In this document: piece by piece, positions 51,804 through 59,845 of the stretch
How positions within the stretch are numbered: the first letter of the stretch is position 1
Layout of the letters: each line of letters begins with the position of its first letter
Made by a program: the position numbers and the translations under genes
Notes under the pieces: model-generated
Databases searched by the model: none
Told to the model about the DNA's origin: nothing
Seen by the model: the letters and a program-made list of their open reading frames with translations, nothing else
Assembly: GCA_021324135.1 (NCBI GenBank)
Contig: JAJPJO010000374.1
Span: 1 to 59,845, forward strand
Origin: Pseudomonadota bacterium
Lineage (GTDB): Bacteria; Cyanobacteriota; Vampirovibrionia; Obscuribacterales; Obscuribacteraceae
DNA length: 59,845 bases
Direction of reading: 5' to 3'

Positions 51804-53033
51804 TTATTTGTTGCCTGCAGTCCATTCATCAATATGCCAGCATCTTCGGACGTGAACTTCAAAATCATTTCCACATTGCAAACCCAAACTTGTCGAAAAA
51901 AATTGCTTCAGTTTCTCTTCGGCCAGTCTCAGACTTGTCGGCCTTTGGCCTGCCACCACAGAGGATGGCGCCGCCTTAATCTCTTCTTTATCGATTTGAA
52001 CTAGTTCGTTTTTTATTGAGTCTATGACATCCTGGTTTTCTTTTGCTTTTTTGCTGTAAAGTTGAACGGCTTTTCTATAAGCGATCTTTGCTTGATCGAT
52101 CTGCCGATCAGCCTGCAGGTAATTTCCCAGAGTTTCATAAGCGCCTGGCAATTCAGGCTCGACATACTTTACGACCCGACACAACTCAACGTACTTACGC
52201 TGAAATTTAACAGCATCATCGAATCTGTGATTCCATGAATACATCGCAGCCACATCTCGTGCCGCCCATGCAGTTTCCTTAACAGGATCCGACTGAAGCA
52301 TAATTGCCAATCGTGCTTCCAAAGCCTTGCGCTCCTTTGTCCTCGTGTCTTCGTATATGGTGGCACTCTCCTCCTTTAGCTGCCTGGCAAGCTTGGCGTG
52401 TCCAACCAGTTCTTCATATTTGGAATATTCGGCGATGAAGGCTGCCAATGCTCGTTTATGGACAAGTTTGTTCTTTAGGAAAGCCATCTCGGTCTTCCAG
52501 ATGTTTTCTGCTTCGTCCGCCCGATTTGCCTCCATTAGGAACACTCCGTAAGACCGTAAGGGCTCGGCAATACCAAGAGTACTTTCGCTATAGTATTGGT
52601 ACATACTTGCTGCATTTCGGACGGCGAGAGTACTCTTGCCGTAGCATGCGGCGATACCCGCATTTCGGATGGCAATACTTTCATTAAACATGCGTTCTGC
52701 CAAAGTCTTATCACCTTGTGTGATCGAGAACGCAGCGACAGTATCCATTGCTTCAGCCACTGACTCTTCCGGGATATCGGCACTTTTTGCCGATGCCAGC
52801 GCGCGATCGAAGTAGACCTTCGCTTCTGCAAAATCCTTCTTGCCATAGTAAATTTTTCCCAGATTCAACAACGAATAAGGGTAGCTTATGGAACCAGTTA
52901 GATGCCTGTCTTCTAAACGTCTTAGCTCACAGAGCATCTGCTCCTCGCACGCGGGATCATTGCTTGTAGCAGAACCAGGGGGGATCGCGCAGATCAACAA
53001 GCAATACATAAAAATTCCTATGTACCGGCTCAT
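51804..53033 (-). CDS. Exported TPR-repeat protein, 409 aa
   Basis: The signal peptide YIGIFMYCLLICAIPPGSA is followed by helical repeats of TPR type throughout (YSLLNLGKIYYGKKDFAEAK VYFDRA; AAFSITQGDKTLAERMF; YETLGNYLQADRQIDQA KIAYRKA). These pairs of helices typically bind other proteins. There is no enzymatic domain. The last 35 residues are less regular. The protein acts outside the cytoplasm. It lies on the same strand as another TPR gene 266 bases upstream, and both may come from duplication. The partner is unknown. Confidence 0.75.
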   Translation of the reverse strand: MSRYIGIFMYCLLICAIPPGSATSNDPACEEQMLCELRRLEDRHLTGSISYPYSLLNLGKIYYGKKDFAEAKVYFDRALASAKSADIPEESVAEAMDTVAAFSITQGDKTLAERMFNESIAIRNAGIAACYGKSTLAVRNAASMYQYYSESTLGIAEPLRSYGVFLMEANRADEAENIWKTEMAFLKNKLVHKRALAAFIAEYSKYEELVGHAKLARQLKEESATIYEDTRTKERKALEARLAIMLQSDPVKETAWAARDVAAMYSWNHRFDDAVKFQRKYVELCRVVKYVEPELPGAYETLGNYLQADRQIDQAKIAYRKAVQLYSKKAKENQDVIDSIKNELVQIDKEEIKAAPSSVVAGQRPTSLRLAEEKLKQFFSTSLGLQCGNDFEVHVRRCWHIDEWTAGNK

Positions 53034-53299
53034 TGCACACCTCTGACCAATTATTTCTTGCCTTTAAGTTGGCCGATCAGCATTATCCTATCTGCAAACG
53101 AGCGTACCGACCAGTTCTATTTCGCCAGCCAAGCATCAGTATTTACCCTGATCCCGCTGGGAATTCCTGTCATTTCAGAGGAGCTAGTCTGAGATTAGAC
53201 GGGCGCACCGCAGGTAGTTATAGTCCTAACATCAATTATTGTGCTGCCCGTTATTTTGTTGCCACCACCGATGGTGCTTTCATGCCAGGCATCTGCAGA
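53034..53299. other. Intergenic region with palindromic motifs
   Basis: Between two minus-strand TPR genes. It contains ACCACCGATGGTGC (53265-53278), directly followed by ATGCC-A-GGCAT and CTGCAG. These could act as a processing or termination signal for the upstream gene. No reading frame here looks real. Confidence 0.4.
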
Positions 53300-54070
53300 T
53301 CAAGGTGAGCTAAAAGTCTTGCCGTTCGTTGCTCGTACGCTAAAAATCACGCCTAACCGCTTTGCGGTTTGCCATTCATCAAACGCCAGGCGATAGTTGC
53401 CATTATCATCATAAATCGAGCCTAGATGCACGTGTGCATTGCCTTCAGTCTGTGTGTCTCCTTGGGCTGTGGCTATCTCGATCGCTTTTTTGTAATCCGC
53501 TATTGCTTTAGGGTTTTCATGCAGATTCTGCCATGCAGCTGCCCTGTCTGACCAAAGAGATGCGTCGTTTGGAAATTTCTCAATATATTTTGTGCAGGCA
53601 TTTTTCATTTCATTCCAGTGCTGCAATGTCCAAAGACATTCAATTTGTTCCCTATAACTTTTATCGCCTGCTTTTCGGTACGCGATCAGTTCCTGCTCGT
53701 ATGCCGACTGGTTACTGACCACTTCACCAGCATTGAGATTTGGCGCCTCTCGCGGAGGATTTAGAGCATAAACGAAATCCGGGCTGACAGCCGATTGCAT
53801 TTCCTTTATGGAATCATCGTCCACAAATTGGGATATACAATCAAGCAAAGTCAATAGCGTTGCGCCGCATCGTCTGGCTTTATCAAGGCAGGCTGCAGCC
53901 TCCATCTCACGTCCCGGAATATGTCCGATTCTTTGAAATTCACAAAGGGCATTCCAGCTTTGAAGAAGCGTCATGCCATAGCCAAAGACCGTACCCATCG
54001 CCGTTATTAAGACCATGCCGATTAATGCATGGCGCCACCTGATTGACGATTGCCTGGAGGAGTTTGTCAT
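53300..54070 (-). CDS. Membrane-anchored TPR protein, 256 aa
   Basis: One membrane helix near the N-terminus (HALIGMVLITAMGTVFGYGM) anchors a soluble domain outside the cytoplasm. The second half has TPR-like units (CLWTLQHWNEMKNACTKYIE; LWSDRAAAWQNLHENPKAIA; GNAHVHLGSIYDDNGNYRLA). Cysteines near residues 60, 68 and 78 (AACLDKARRCG; LLDCISQF) could form a disulfide. No function is assigned. The gene lies between PilC and the other TPR gene. The 234-base gap to pilC makes a shared transcript unlikely. Confidence 0.7.
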   Translation of the reverse strand: MTNSSRQSSIRWRHALIGMVLITAMGTVFGYGMTLLQSWNALCEFQRIGHIPGREMEAAACLDKARRCGATLLTLLDCISQFVDDDSIKEMQSAVSPDFVYALNPPREAPNLNAGEVVSNQSAYEQELIAYRKAGDKSYREQIECLWTLQHWNEMKNACTKYIEKFPNDASLWSDRAAAWQNLHENPKAIADYKKAIEIATAQGDTQTEGNAHVHLGSIYDDNGNYRLAFDEWQTAKRLGVIFSVRATNGKTFSSP

Positions 54071-54304
54071 TTAATTGTCAATGTAACAGGGGCTATGCCA
54101 TCGAGACAATTGGCTTCTATAACGAGATTTGCAGACTTCTAAAATTGAAATGCAATTGCGTGAATTTTTTGTACCCAAAAGCTGATGATGCTTGCTCTAA
54201 AATGTCTAAGAGCTTCCCTTTACGCGCGCTCTGCCCCGGAAACCACCATGTTCACGACCCGGTCGTCACTCAATCATCCCTGCGCGGGACTGATGCAACA
54301 CATC

Positions 54305-55531
54305 CTACTTCAGCTGGTTGATCACAGTGAATATAGGCAGGTACATGCCGATGACCACCGAGCCGACGATGGCGCCGATGCCGACTACCATTAAAGGCTC
54401 GAGCAGGGAAGTCAATTGCTCGACGGAATTTTCCACCTCCATGTCGTAAAAATCGGCCACTTTGGAGAGCATGTCGTCGAGCCGTCCGGTTTCTTCGCCG
54501 ACGGCAACCATCTGGGTGACCATGGGCGGGAAGATAGGGTTCTTCGCCATCGGTCTTGAGATTGTGCCGCCCTGGCGTACCTCTTCATAAATGTTCTCGA
54601 CTGCTTTTGCCACCACCGCATTACCGGCGGTGTCCTTAACCACCTCGAGTGCATTGAGCATGGGAACGCCGGCGCGTATCAAGGTGCCGAATGTGCGGCT
54701 GAAACGCGCGATGGCAACCTTCTTGATTAAATCACCAAAGAGAGGCAAGCCCAGGCGGAAACCGTCGATGTGCAGTCGCCCAATCTCGGTTCGGTAATAG
54801 CGCCTCAGGGCATAACCAGCCGCGCCGCAAAGGAGCAGAAAAAGCACCATCCAGACGGAGCGTACGGCTTCCGAGAGGGCGATTAGAAACTGCGTGTAGA
54901 GCGGCAGTTCGCCGCCGATCTGTTTGAACAAATTTTCAAATATAGGCAAAACAAAAGTCAACATTGCCCAGAAAACGCCGATGGCGATTAATAAAACCAC
55001 CGTCGGGTAAACCATAGCGGCGCGCACTTTCTGGTTCAGTTTCTCCCTGTACTCGATGTAGTCCGCCAGTCGCTTCAAAACATCAGCCAGGATACCGCCG
55101 GTTTCACCAGCCTTGACGATTGATACATAGAGCCGATCGAAGACATGAGGTTGGCGCGCCATCGCCTCGGACAGGGCCATACCTGATTCAACGCCTCGAC
55201 GAATCTCATCGAGGGCTCGCCGCAACTTTTTGTTCGGACATTGCTCGACGATGATCGAGAGGGTTCGCAACATGGCTACGCCCGAGCCGACCATGGCGGA
55301 GAACTGGCGCGAGAAAACCACCATGTCCTTCAAGGTGACGCGCTCCAGGATAGATGCGAACGAACCGAGATAGGGTCCGATATCCATATTGAGCAGATTC
55401 TGCTCCTTGATTTCAATCACATCAAGACCGCGGGCGACAAGACGGGTGCGCAGAACGCTAGCCGATTCAGCTTGCGCCGTGGCCTGGCTGATCTTGCCCT
55501 GATTGTCCTTCACCTTGTATATGTATTGCAT
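54305..55531 (-). CDS. pilC: Type IV pilus inner-membrane protein PilC (GspF family)
   Basis: It is the platform protein on which the PilB and PilT motors act. Two GspF repeats are present, each with an FSRQFSAMVGSGVAMLRTL / FSRTFGTLIRAGVPMLNALE core. Three membrane helices are clear (VVLLIAIGVFWAMLTFVLPI; VWMVLFLLLCGAAGYALRRY; VVGIGAIVGSVVIGMYLPIF). The length of 408 is typical. GTG at 55534 and ATG at 55531 are adjacent; ATG is chosen, with AGGTAG upstream. It is 32-35 bases after pilT and is the last gene of the pilBTC operon. Confidence 0.93.
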   Translation of the reverse strand: MQYIYKVKDNQGKISQATAQAESASVLRTRLVARGLDVIEIKEQNLLNMDIGPYLGSFASILERVTLKDMVVFSRQFSAMVGSGVAMLRTLSIIVEQCPNKKLRRALDEIRRGVESGMALSEAMARQPHVFDRLYVSIVKAGETGGILADVLKRLADYIEYREKLNQKVRAAMVYPTVVLLIAIGVFWAMLTFVLPIFENLFKQIGGELPLYTQFLIALSEAVRSVWMVLFLLLCGAAGYALRRYYRTEIGRLHIDGFRLGLPLFGDLIKKVAIARFSRTFGTLIRAGVPMLNALEVVKDTAGNAVVAKAVENIYEEVRQGGTISRPMAKNPIFPPMVTQMVAVGEETGRLDDMLSKVADFYDMEVENSVEQLTSLLEPLMVVGIGAIVGSVVIGMYLPIFTVINQLK

Positions 55532-55566
55532 CACTGCTTCTACCTGACGAGTCCTTTAGCTCGCTC

Positions 55567-56730
55567 TTAATTTTGAAATCGGCCGAAGATCGATCGCCGC
55601 TCCGTCGGCGGCTCGGGTGATGGAGAAGCGGCTGCCACCGCCTTCTCAATGGGCAGGAGTTGCTTCAAGTCTTCAATTCGCGACGACTTGCCGCACGCTT
55701 CTTCGAAGCTGATCACACCAGCCTTTACGAGATTGGCCAGGCTCTGCTCCAGCGTTTGCATGCCCTGTTTCGAGCCCATCTGCATGGTGGCGTAGAGCTG
55801 CGAGTTTTTTGACTCTCTAATCAAATTAGCTACCGCAGGCGTGTTTACCAGAACCTCCGAAGCCATGATCCGCCCTTTTGTAATCGGACTGCCGCCGGCG
55901 ACTGCCTCCAGCCGCGGTACCAGGGTTTGTGAAACCACTGCCACCAGGCTGTTTGAAAGCATGATCCTGATTTGCTGCTGTTGATCGTGCGGAAATGCAT
56001 CGACGATTCGATCGACCGTCTGGGCGGCCGAGCTGGTGTGGACCGTGCTCAGGACAAGGTGTCCGGTTTCCGCCGCCGTCAATGCCAGGTGAATGGTCTC
56101 GAGATCGCGCATTTCACCGACGAGTATAACGTCGGGATCCTCTCTAAGAGCCGCTCTCAGAGCATTGGCAAAACTTCTGGTGTCACTGCCGAGTTCGCGC
56201 TGGCTGATTACCGACATTTTGTCATCATGCAAATATTCAATCGGATCTTCGACCGTCAAAATATGTTGAGCCCTGGTTTCATTGATGTGATCGATCATGG
56301 ATGCCAGCGTTGTCGACTTGCCGGAGCCAGTCGGTCCAGTGACCAGAATAAGACCGCGCGGCGTTTCGCACAACGTTTGACAAATTAACGGCAGAGCCAG
56401 ATCGGCCATACTTGGGATCGTCGAGCTGACGATCCGGAAAGCGGCCGAGAGCGATCCGCGGTTGCGATATATATTGGCGCGAAAACGGCCGAGACCCTCC
56501 AGCCCGAAGCTGAAATCGAGCTCGTAGAGCTGATCCAGCTTCTCCTTCTGCGCAACGGAGATGATCGAGAGAATCAATCCTTCGACATCCTTGTCCGACA
56601 AAACGGGCAAGCCGGTGCGCTCGAGTTTTCCCGAGACGCGAATAATCGGAGGCTGGCCCGCTTTGAGATGTAAATCGGATGCCGCTCTGTCGAGGACGAG
56701 CTGCATAAGTTCTTGCAACTCAATGTTCAT
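55567..56730 (-). CDS. pilT: Type IV pilus retraction ATPase PilT
   Basis: A hexameric ATPase that retracts pili. Walker A is VTGPTGSGKSTTLASMI (about residues 128-143), the Asp box IEYLHDD follows, Walker B is DPDVILVGEMRDLETI and the His box is GHLVLSTVHTSSAAQT. The PilT family AIRNLIRE-like motif appears as AVANLIRESK. The N-terminal PAS-like part (DLHLKAGQPPIIRVSGKLER) is intact. The last 30 residues form a Pro/Ser/Arg-rich tail that ends in FGRFQN. AAGGAG lies eight bases before the ATG. The gene is 35 bases downstream of pilB. Confidence 0.95.
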   Translation of the reverse strand: MNIELQELMQLVLDRAASDLHLKAGQPPIIRVSGKLERTGLPVLSDKDVEGLILSIISVAQKEKLDQLYELDFSFGLEGLGRFRANIYRNRGSLSAAFRIVSSTIPSMADLALPLICQTLCETPRGLILVTGPTGSGKSTTLASMIDHINETRAQHILTVEDPIEYLHDDKMSVISQRELGSDTRSFANALRAALREDPDVILVGEMRDLETIHLALTAAETGHLVLSTVHTSSAAQTVDRIVDAFPHDQQQQIRIMLSNSLVAVVSQTLVPRLEAVAGGSPITKGRIMASEVLVNTPAVANLIRESKNSQLYATMQMGSKQGMQTLEQSLANLVKAGVISFEEACGKSSRIEDLKQLLPIEKAVAAASPSPEPPTERRSIFGRFQN

Positions 56731-56765
56731 GGCTTGCTCCTTTCAGTGCTCCAAAAACCATGGTA

Positions 56766-59129
56766 TCAGCGACGGTTGCGCTTCTTCTTCCGCGAATGAC
56801 CGTGCCCGGGCTGAGCGGCCGGCTCATCATCACGCTTTTCCACTGCTCCTTCCTCGGCCAGAGAAGCAATATCGGTGGCAGAGCTGCTGTCGCTTGCCGA
56901 TCCATTTTCATCGCCAAGGCGGTTTTCATCGCCAAGCCCGTTTTCCTCGCCAAGCCCGTTTTCCTCGACCTGAGTCAACTGATCAACATGCCAATCTTGC
57001 TCGACTTCCATTCCCGACCAGTCGCCTTCATCGGCATCGGTTTGCATCTGGCGCTGGTCCGCGACAAAGAGTTCGGCTCGCGGAGGCTTAGGTCTGAGGC
57101 AGTACGGGCACTCGCGCCACTCACCCATGATCTCGGCATGGCAGGATTGACAGGTGCTTTCGTTTGCTTCCTCGATCTTGTTCAAACCGCACTTCGGACA
57201 GCTTCCCCAGTCCTCTTGCTGCAAGGTTCCGCAACGCCGGCATGAATGCTTGAGCTCATGCTGGCAGAAGGGGCAGATGATGAAGTCGTCGCTAATCGGA
57301 TTGCGGCATTTGCTGCAAAGTTTGTCATCACCGGTGGTATCAGACAAAGTGACGCGCACCACCTCATCGGCCGTCGTCAATCCTTGACCGACCAGGCGAA
57401 CACTGTAGTCCTTGAGGGTCACCATACCCGACTGTTTGGCAGCCAGCCGGATCATGGCCGTGGTGGCACCCTTGCAAATCAATTCGCGAATCTCGTCATT
57501 CATGCGCATGAGCTCGAAGACGCCTACGCGTCCTTTGTAGCCGGTATGGTTGCACGTATCGCAGCCGACACCGCGCCTGAAGACCGGCCAGCCGTTTTCA
57601 TCGACTTGCAGCTTGTAGTATTGAATGGTTGATTCAGCCAGGTGCTCCTGGGCTTTATCCAGCAGTCCCAGATAGCGCAACGTGCTGGCATCAGGAAGAT
57701 AGCTCTCGGCGCACTCCTCGCAAACTCTTCGGACAAGCCGCTGGGCGACGACGCCAATGGTGGCCGATGCCACCAGATATGGGTCCACTTCCATTTCGGC
57801 CAAACGGGTGATTGCTCCGGGCGCATCGTTCGTGTGCAAGGTGGTGAAGACCAGGTGACCTGTGAGTGCCGCCTCGACGGCGATTTTTGCCGTTTCCCGG
57901 TCCCGGGTTTCTCCAACCAGTATGATGTCCGGGTCCTGGCGCAAGAAGTGTCTCAATATTTTGGCGAAATCCAAGCCCTTCTCCCGCAAGACTTGCACCT
58001 GCGTTATGCCTTGCATTTCATATTCAATCGGATCCTCGGCCGTGCATATATTCACCTCGGCTGTGTTGCGCTCGGAGAGCGCCGAATAGAGCGTGGTCGT
58101 TTTACCGGAGCCAGTCGGACCGGTGACGAAGATGATGCCGTAGGGTTTGACGATCATGTCGCGAAAGACATTGAGAGCGGCGTCTTCAGACATGAGGTAG
58201 TGCAGGCCCCAGTGAGTGTTCGATTTGTCCAACTGACGCATGACCACCTTTTCGCCGTGTTTGGTGGGTATGGTCGAGACGCGGAAATCGACATCTTTAC
58301 CGGAGAAACGCACTCTAATTCTGCCGTCTTGCGGAAGGCGCCGCTCGGCGATGTCCAGATCAGCCATGATTTTATAGCGTGAAACCAGCGCCGGCTGAAT
58401 CGCTTTGGGAAGGTTTCGATCGACGAAGAGAACGCCGTCCAATCGATAGCGCACGAGAACGCTCTTGTCTTGCGGCTCGACGTGGATGTCGGAACATTGC
58501 CTCTTGATCGCTTTGGCGAGCACCTGGTTGGCCAGTTGAACGATTGGTGCATCCTGAGCCTGTCTTGCCAGGTCGAGATCGTTTACCTCCTCCTGAGAGT
58601 CTTGCATAATGGCAATGTCGGAGAGATCGACTTCAGATTCGATGAAGGTTTCGTCCTGAGCCGCAGCCATCTCTTCAGTGAGCTCGTCTTGCCGTCTGGC
58701 ATAGACCGTTTCCATAAAGTGCTGGAAATCGTCCTCGGTGCAGACCACGGGTTGAACGGCGATGCCTTTCAGCCGATACTTGATGTCATCCAGTGCCAGA
58801 AGATTGTTCGGATTGACCATGGCGATGGTGAGCTTGCCGTCGTCCTTGGAAATGGGCACCACCTGGTGCTGGCGCATGACTTTCTCCGGCAACAGTTCGA
58901 GGCACGGTCCGTTGGGCTCGATTTTACTCAGCGAAATGTAATTGACACCGAACTGCAGCTCCAGTGCGTTTTTCAAATGCTTCTCATTGGCCAGACCCAG
59001 GCGCGAAAGGATGAGCGAGATTGGCTCGCCGGTTTTGAGCCTTTCTTGTTGCACGAGCTTAAGCTCATCTTGAGTTATCAGTCCGTGATCAACCAACAAC
59101 TCGCCTATTTCTTTTTTGATCAGTGCCAT
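56766..59129 (-). CDS. pilB: Type IV pilus assembly ATPase PilB with extra C-terminal zinc ribbons
   Basis: This is the extension motor. There is an N-terminal MshEN domain (GELLVDHGLITQDELKLVQQ) that in relatives binds c-di-GMP, then N2 and the ATPase core: Walker A TGPTGSGKTTTLYSA near residue 335, DIILVGETRDRETA, and the normal CxxC pairs (VCEECAES; CDTCNHTGYKGR). Unlike usual PilB, which ends at about 570-580, it continues with three zinc-ribbon-like units (about 600-681: CSKC/CPFC, CRRC/CPKC, CQSC/CPYC). An acidic linker with a repeated NGLGEE/NGLGDE motif and a very basic end (SRKKKRNRR) follow. The first gene of the pilBTC operon. Confidence 0.94.
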   Translation of the reverse strand: MALIKKEIGELLVDHGLITQDELKLVQQERLKTGEPISLILSRLGLANEKHLKNALELQFGVNYISLSKIEPNGPCLELLPEKVMRQHQVVPISKDDGKLTIAMVNPNNLLALDDIKYRLKGIAVQPVVCTEDDFQHFMETVYARRQDELTEEMAAAQDETFIESEVDLSDIAIMQDSQEEVNDLDLARQAQDAPIVQLANQVLAKAIKRQCSDIHVEPQDKSVLVRYRLDGVLFVDRNLPKAIQPALVSRYKIMADLDIAERRLPQDGRIRVRFSGKDVDFRVSTIPTKHGEKVVMRQLDKSNTHWGLHYLMSEDAALNVFRDMIVKPYGIIFVTGPTGSGKTTTLYSALSERNTAEVNICTAEDPIEYEMQGITQVQVLREKGLDFAKILRHFLRQDPDIILVGETRDRETAKIAVEAALTGHLVFTTLHTNDAPGAITRLAEMEVDPYLVASATIGVVAQRLVRRVCEECAESYLPDASTLRYLGLLDKAQEHLAESTIQYYKLQVDENGWPVFRRGVGCDTCNHTGYKGRVGVFELMRMNDEIRELICKGATTAMIRLAAKQSGMVTLKDYSVRLVGQGLTTADEVVRVTLSDTTGDDKLCSKCRNPISDDFIICPFCQHELKHSCRRCGTLQQEDWGSCPKCGLNKIEEANESTCQSCHAEIMGEWRECPYCLRPKPPRAELFVADQRQMQTDADEGDWSGMEVEQDWHVDQLTQVEENGLGEENGLGDENRLGDENGSASDSSSATDIASLAEEGAVEKRDDEPAAQPGHGHSRKKKRNRR
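56902..56970 (-). repeat. 18-bp tandem repeat in pilB tail
   Basis: Nearly four copies of an 18-base unit, varying at one to four bases, encode (E/D)ENGLG-type hexapeptides. It is a likely slippage site within the acidic linker of PilB. Confidence 0.75.
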
Positions 59130-59327
59130 ACTGTCGAGTTACCCGATAGTTTCCGGAGTTGTTTGCTAAAGTCCACCGTTTCAACCATAAGAATAAAGCC
59201 AATATGCAAGGCTACATTTATCTATGCCCGTTTCACCGACCTAACTATACCGGCATTGAAATCCGCCAACCTCTTTTGTTGATTTGAAGCTGTCCGAGTT
59301 ACGGGAATATTTACTGACGTGGAATTC

Positions 59328-59845
59328 ATGAGCGGAAAGACATTGCACAGCATCAAGACATCACCTGCGCATCGGGCATACACGCTTATAAAATTTGCCT
59401 ATCCGCTCTTTGGATACGCCATCTTCATAGTTTTCTGGGGAAGCGACTTCTGGTTTGCTCAAGACCTGAGCGGCTATGGAATTGCCATCGTTATCCTGGT
59501 GCTGGTAATCGCCCATCTCGGAATTACGATGCTTGAAAGCGAGCGCTGTTGCCGTTTCTTCATTCCTGTTTTAAACGGGCGGCCGCTGTTGTCCTATTTT
59601 AAATGGCTGGAGCTTGTCGACTTCCCGGAGGAGGCTGCCAGCGACAAAGCCGAGCCGATCGAGAGCAGTGAAACCGGTGCCTCGACTCTTGATGATAAGC
59701 AGTCGCGCCAGCCTTACATTCAATCAGGTCTGAGGCGCATAAGCATTGCCTCCATAGATGAGCTTCACCTGAGCTTCTTCGGCAATCTGGTTTTCAGATC
59801 GCGCGCCCTTTGCGGATCCCTGCCTGATGCCAACGCGGCTGGAAA
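59328..59845 (+). CDS. Membrane protein, 3' end outside window
   Basis: A frame opens with ATG at 59328 and stays open to the window edge (172 residues seen). Two hydrophobic helices come early: YPLFGYAIFIVFWGSDFWFA, followed by IAIVILVLVIAHLGITM. A cytoplasmic-like part follows, with ESERCCRFFIPVLNGRPLLS, an acidic stretch (EEAASDKAEPIESSE) and a region that reads as a folded domain start (GLRRISIASIDELHLSFFG). No family is recognised. It is divergent from pilB with a 198-base gap. The ribosome-binding site is weak (GTGGA). Because no stop is reached, the size cannot be given. Confidence 0.65.
   Translation, partial: MSGKTLHSIKTSPAHRAYTLIKFAYPLFGYAIFIVFWGSDFWFAQDLSGYGIAIVILVLVIAHLGITMLESERCCRFFIPVLNGRPLLSYFKWLELVDFPEEAASDKAEPIESSETGASTLDDKQSRQPYIQSGLRRISIASIDELHLSFFGNLVFRSRALCGSLPDANAAG

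Overview
The window looks like a chromosomal segment of a non-photosynthetic relative of Cyanobacteria (Melainabacteria / Vampirovibrionia, possibly the Obscuribacterales). This assignment is inferred. It rests on a cyanobacterial-style mannose-1-phosphate guanylyltransferase fused to a phosphomannomutase-like half, a SigF/SigB-type sigma factor placed with type IV pilus genes, 11 copies of the HIP1 octamer GCGATCGC, and many giant or low-complexity proteins. No transposase, integrase, CRISPR array or rRNA gene was seen. One tRNA-like remnant was found.

Layout. 1-6 kb (+): the end of a GT4 glycosyltransferase, the nucleotidyltransferase/pseudo-mutase fusion, an unknown protein and a Gln/Ala-rich coiled-coil protein. 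6.2-9.1 kb (+): a compact cluster with a 70-residue biotinyl carrier protein, HMG-CoA lyase, an enoyl-CoA hydratase and MobA; the first three fit the end of leucine/isovalerate degradation. 9.1-13.6 kb: a calpain-like cysteine protease and a Ser/Thr kinase with twin zinc-ribbon-like N-terminal repeats and C-terminal LRRs, then a small + gene. The protease and the small gene share a 32-nt upstream element (26/32 identical), and part of it recurs upstream of the kinase. 13.6-22.5 kb: envelope and secreted proteins (TonB-C protein, S41 peptidase, COG4705-like membrane protein, Na+/Ca2+-exchanger-family protein, YfbK-like vWA lipoprotein) and an O-methyltransferase.

22.7-35.5 kb (-): one gene of about 12.8 kb encoding a 4281-residue, mostly helical multidomain protein of unknown function. 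35.8-42.1 kb: a YgiB-like lipoprotein and YgiC-like ATP-grasp pair, a TPR/TonB-C membrane protein, a DUF4388-like protein with a degenerate GGDEF domain, a tRNA-like remnant, a strong terminator, and an alpha/beta-hydrolase-like protein lacking the nucleophile serine.

42.3-50.7 kb (-): a long co-directional block with touching or overlapping genes, running NAD-dependent epimerase, sigma factor, ABC ATPase, ABC permease, prepilin peptidase (PilD), PilM-PilN fusion, PilO and a PilP-position protein. 51.0-54.1 kb: a small membrane protein, a 5'-truncated remnant and two TPR proteins. 54.3-59.1 kb (-): pilB-pilT-pilC, with PilB carrying three extra zinc ribbons. Together these two blocks supply the motors, inner-membrane platform, alignment complex and prepilin processing of a type IV pilus. 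No secretin and no major pilin gene is in the window. The right edge cuts a membrane protein gene.
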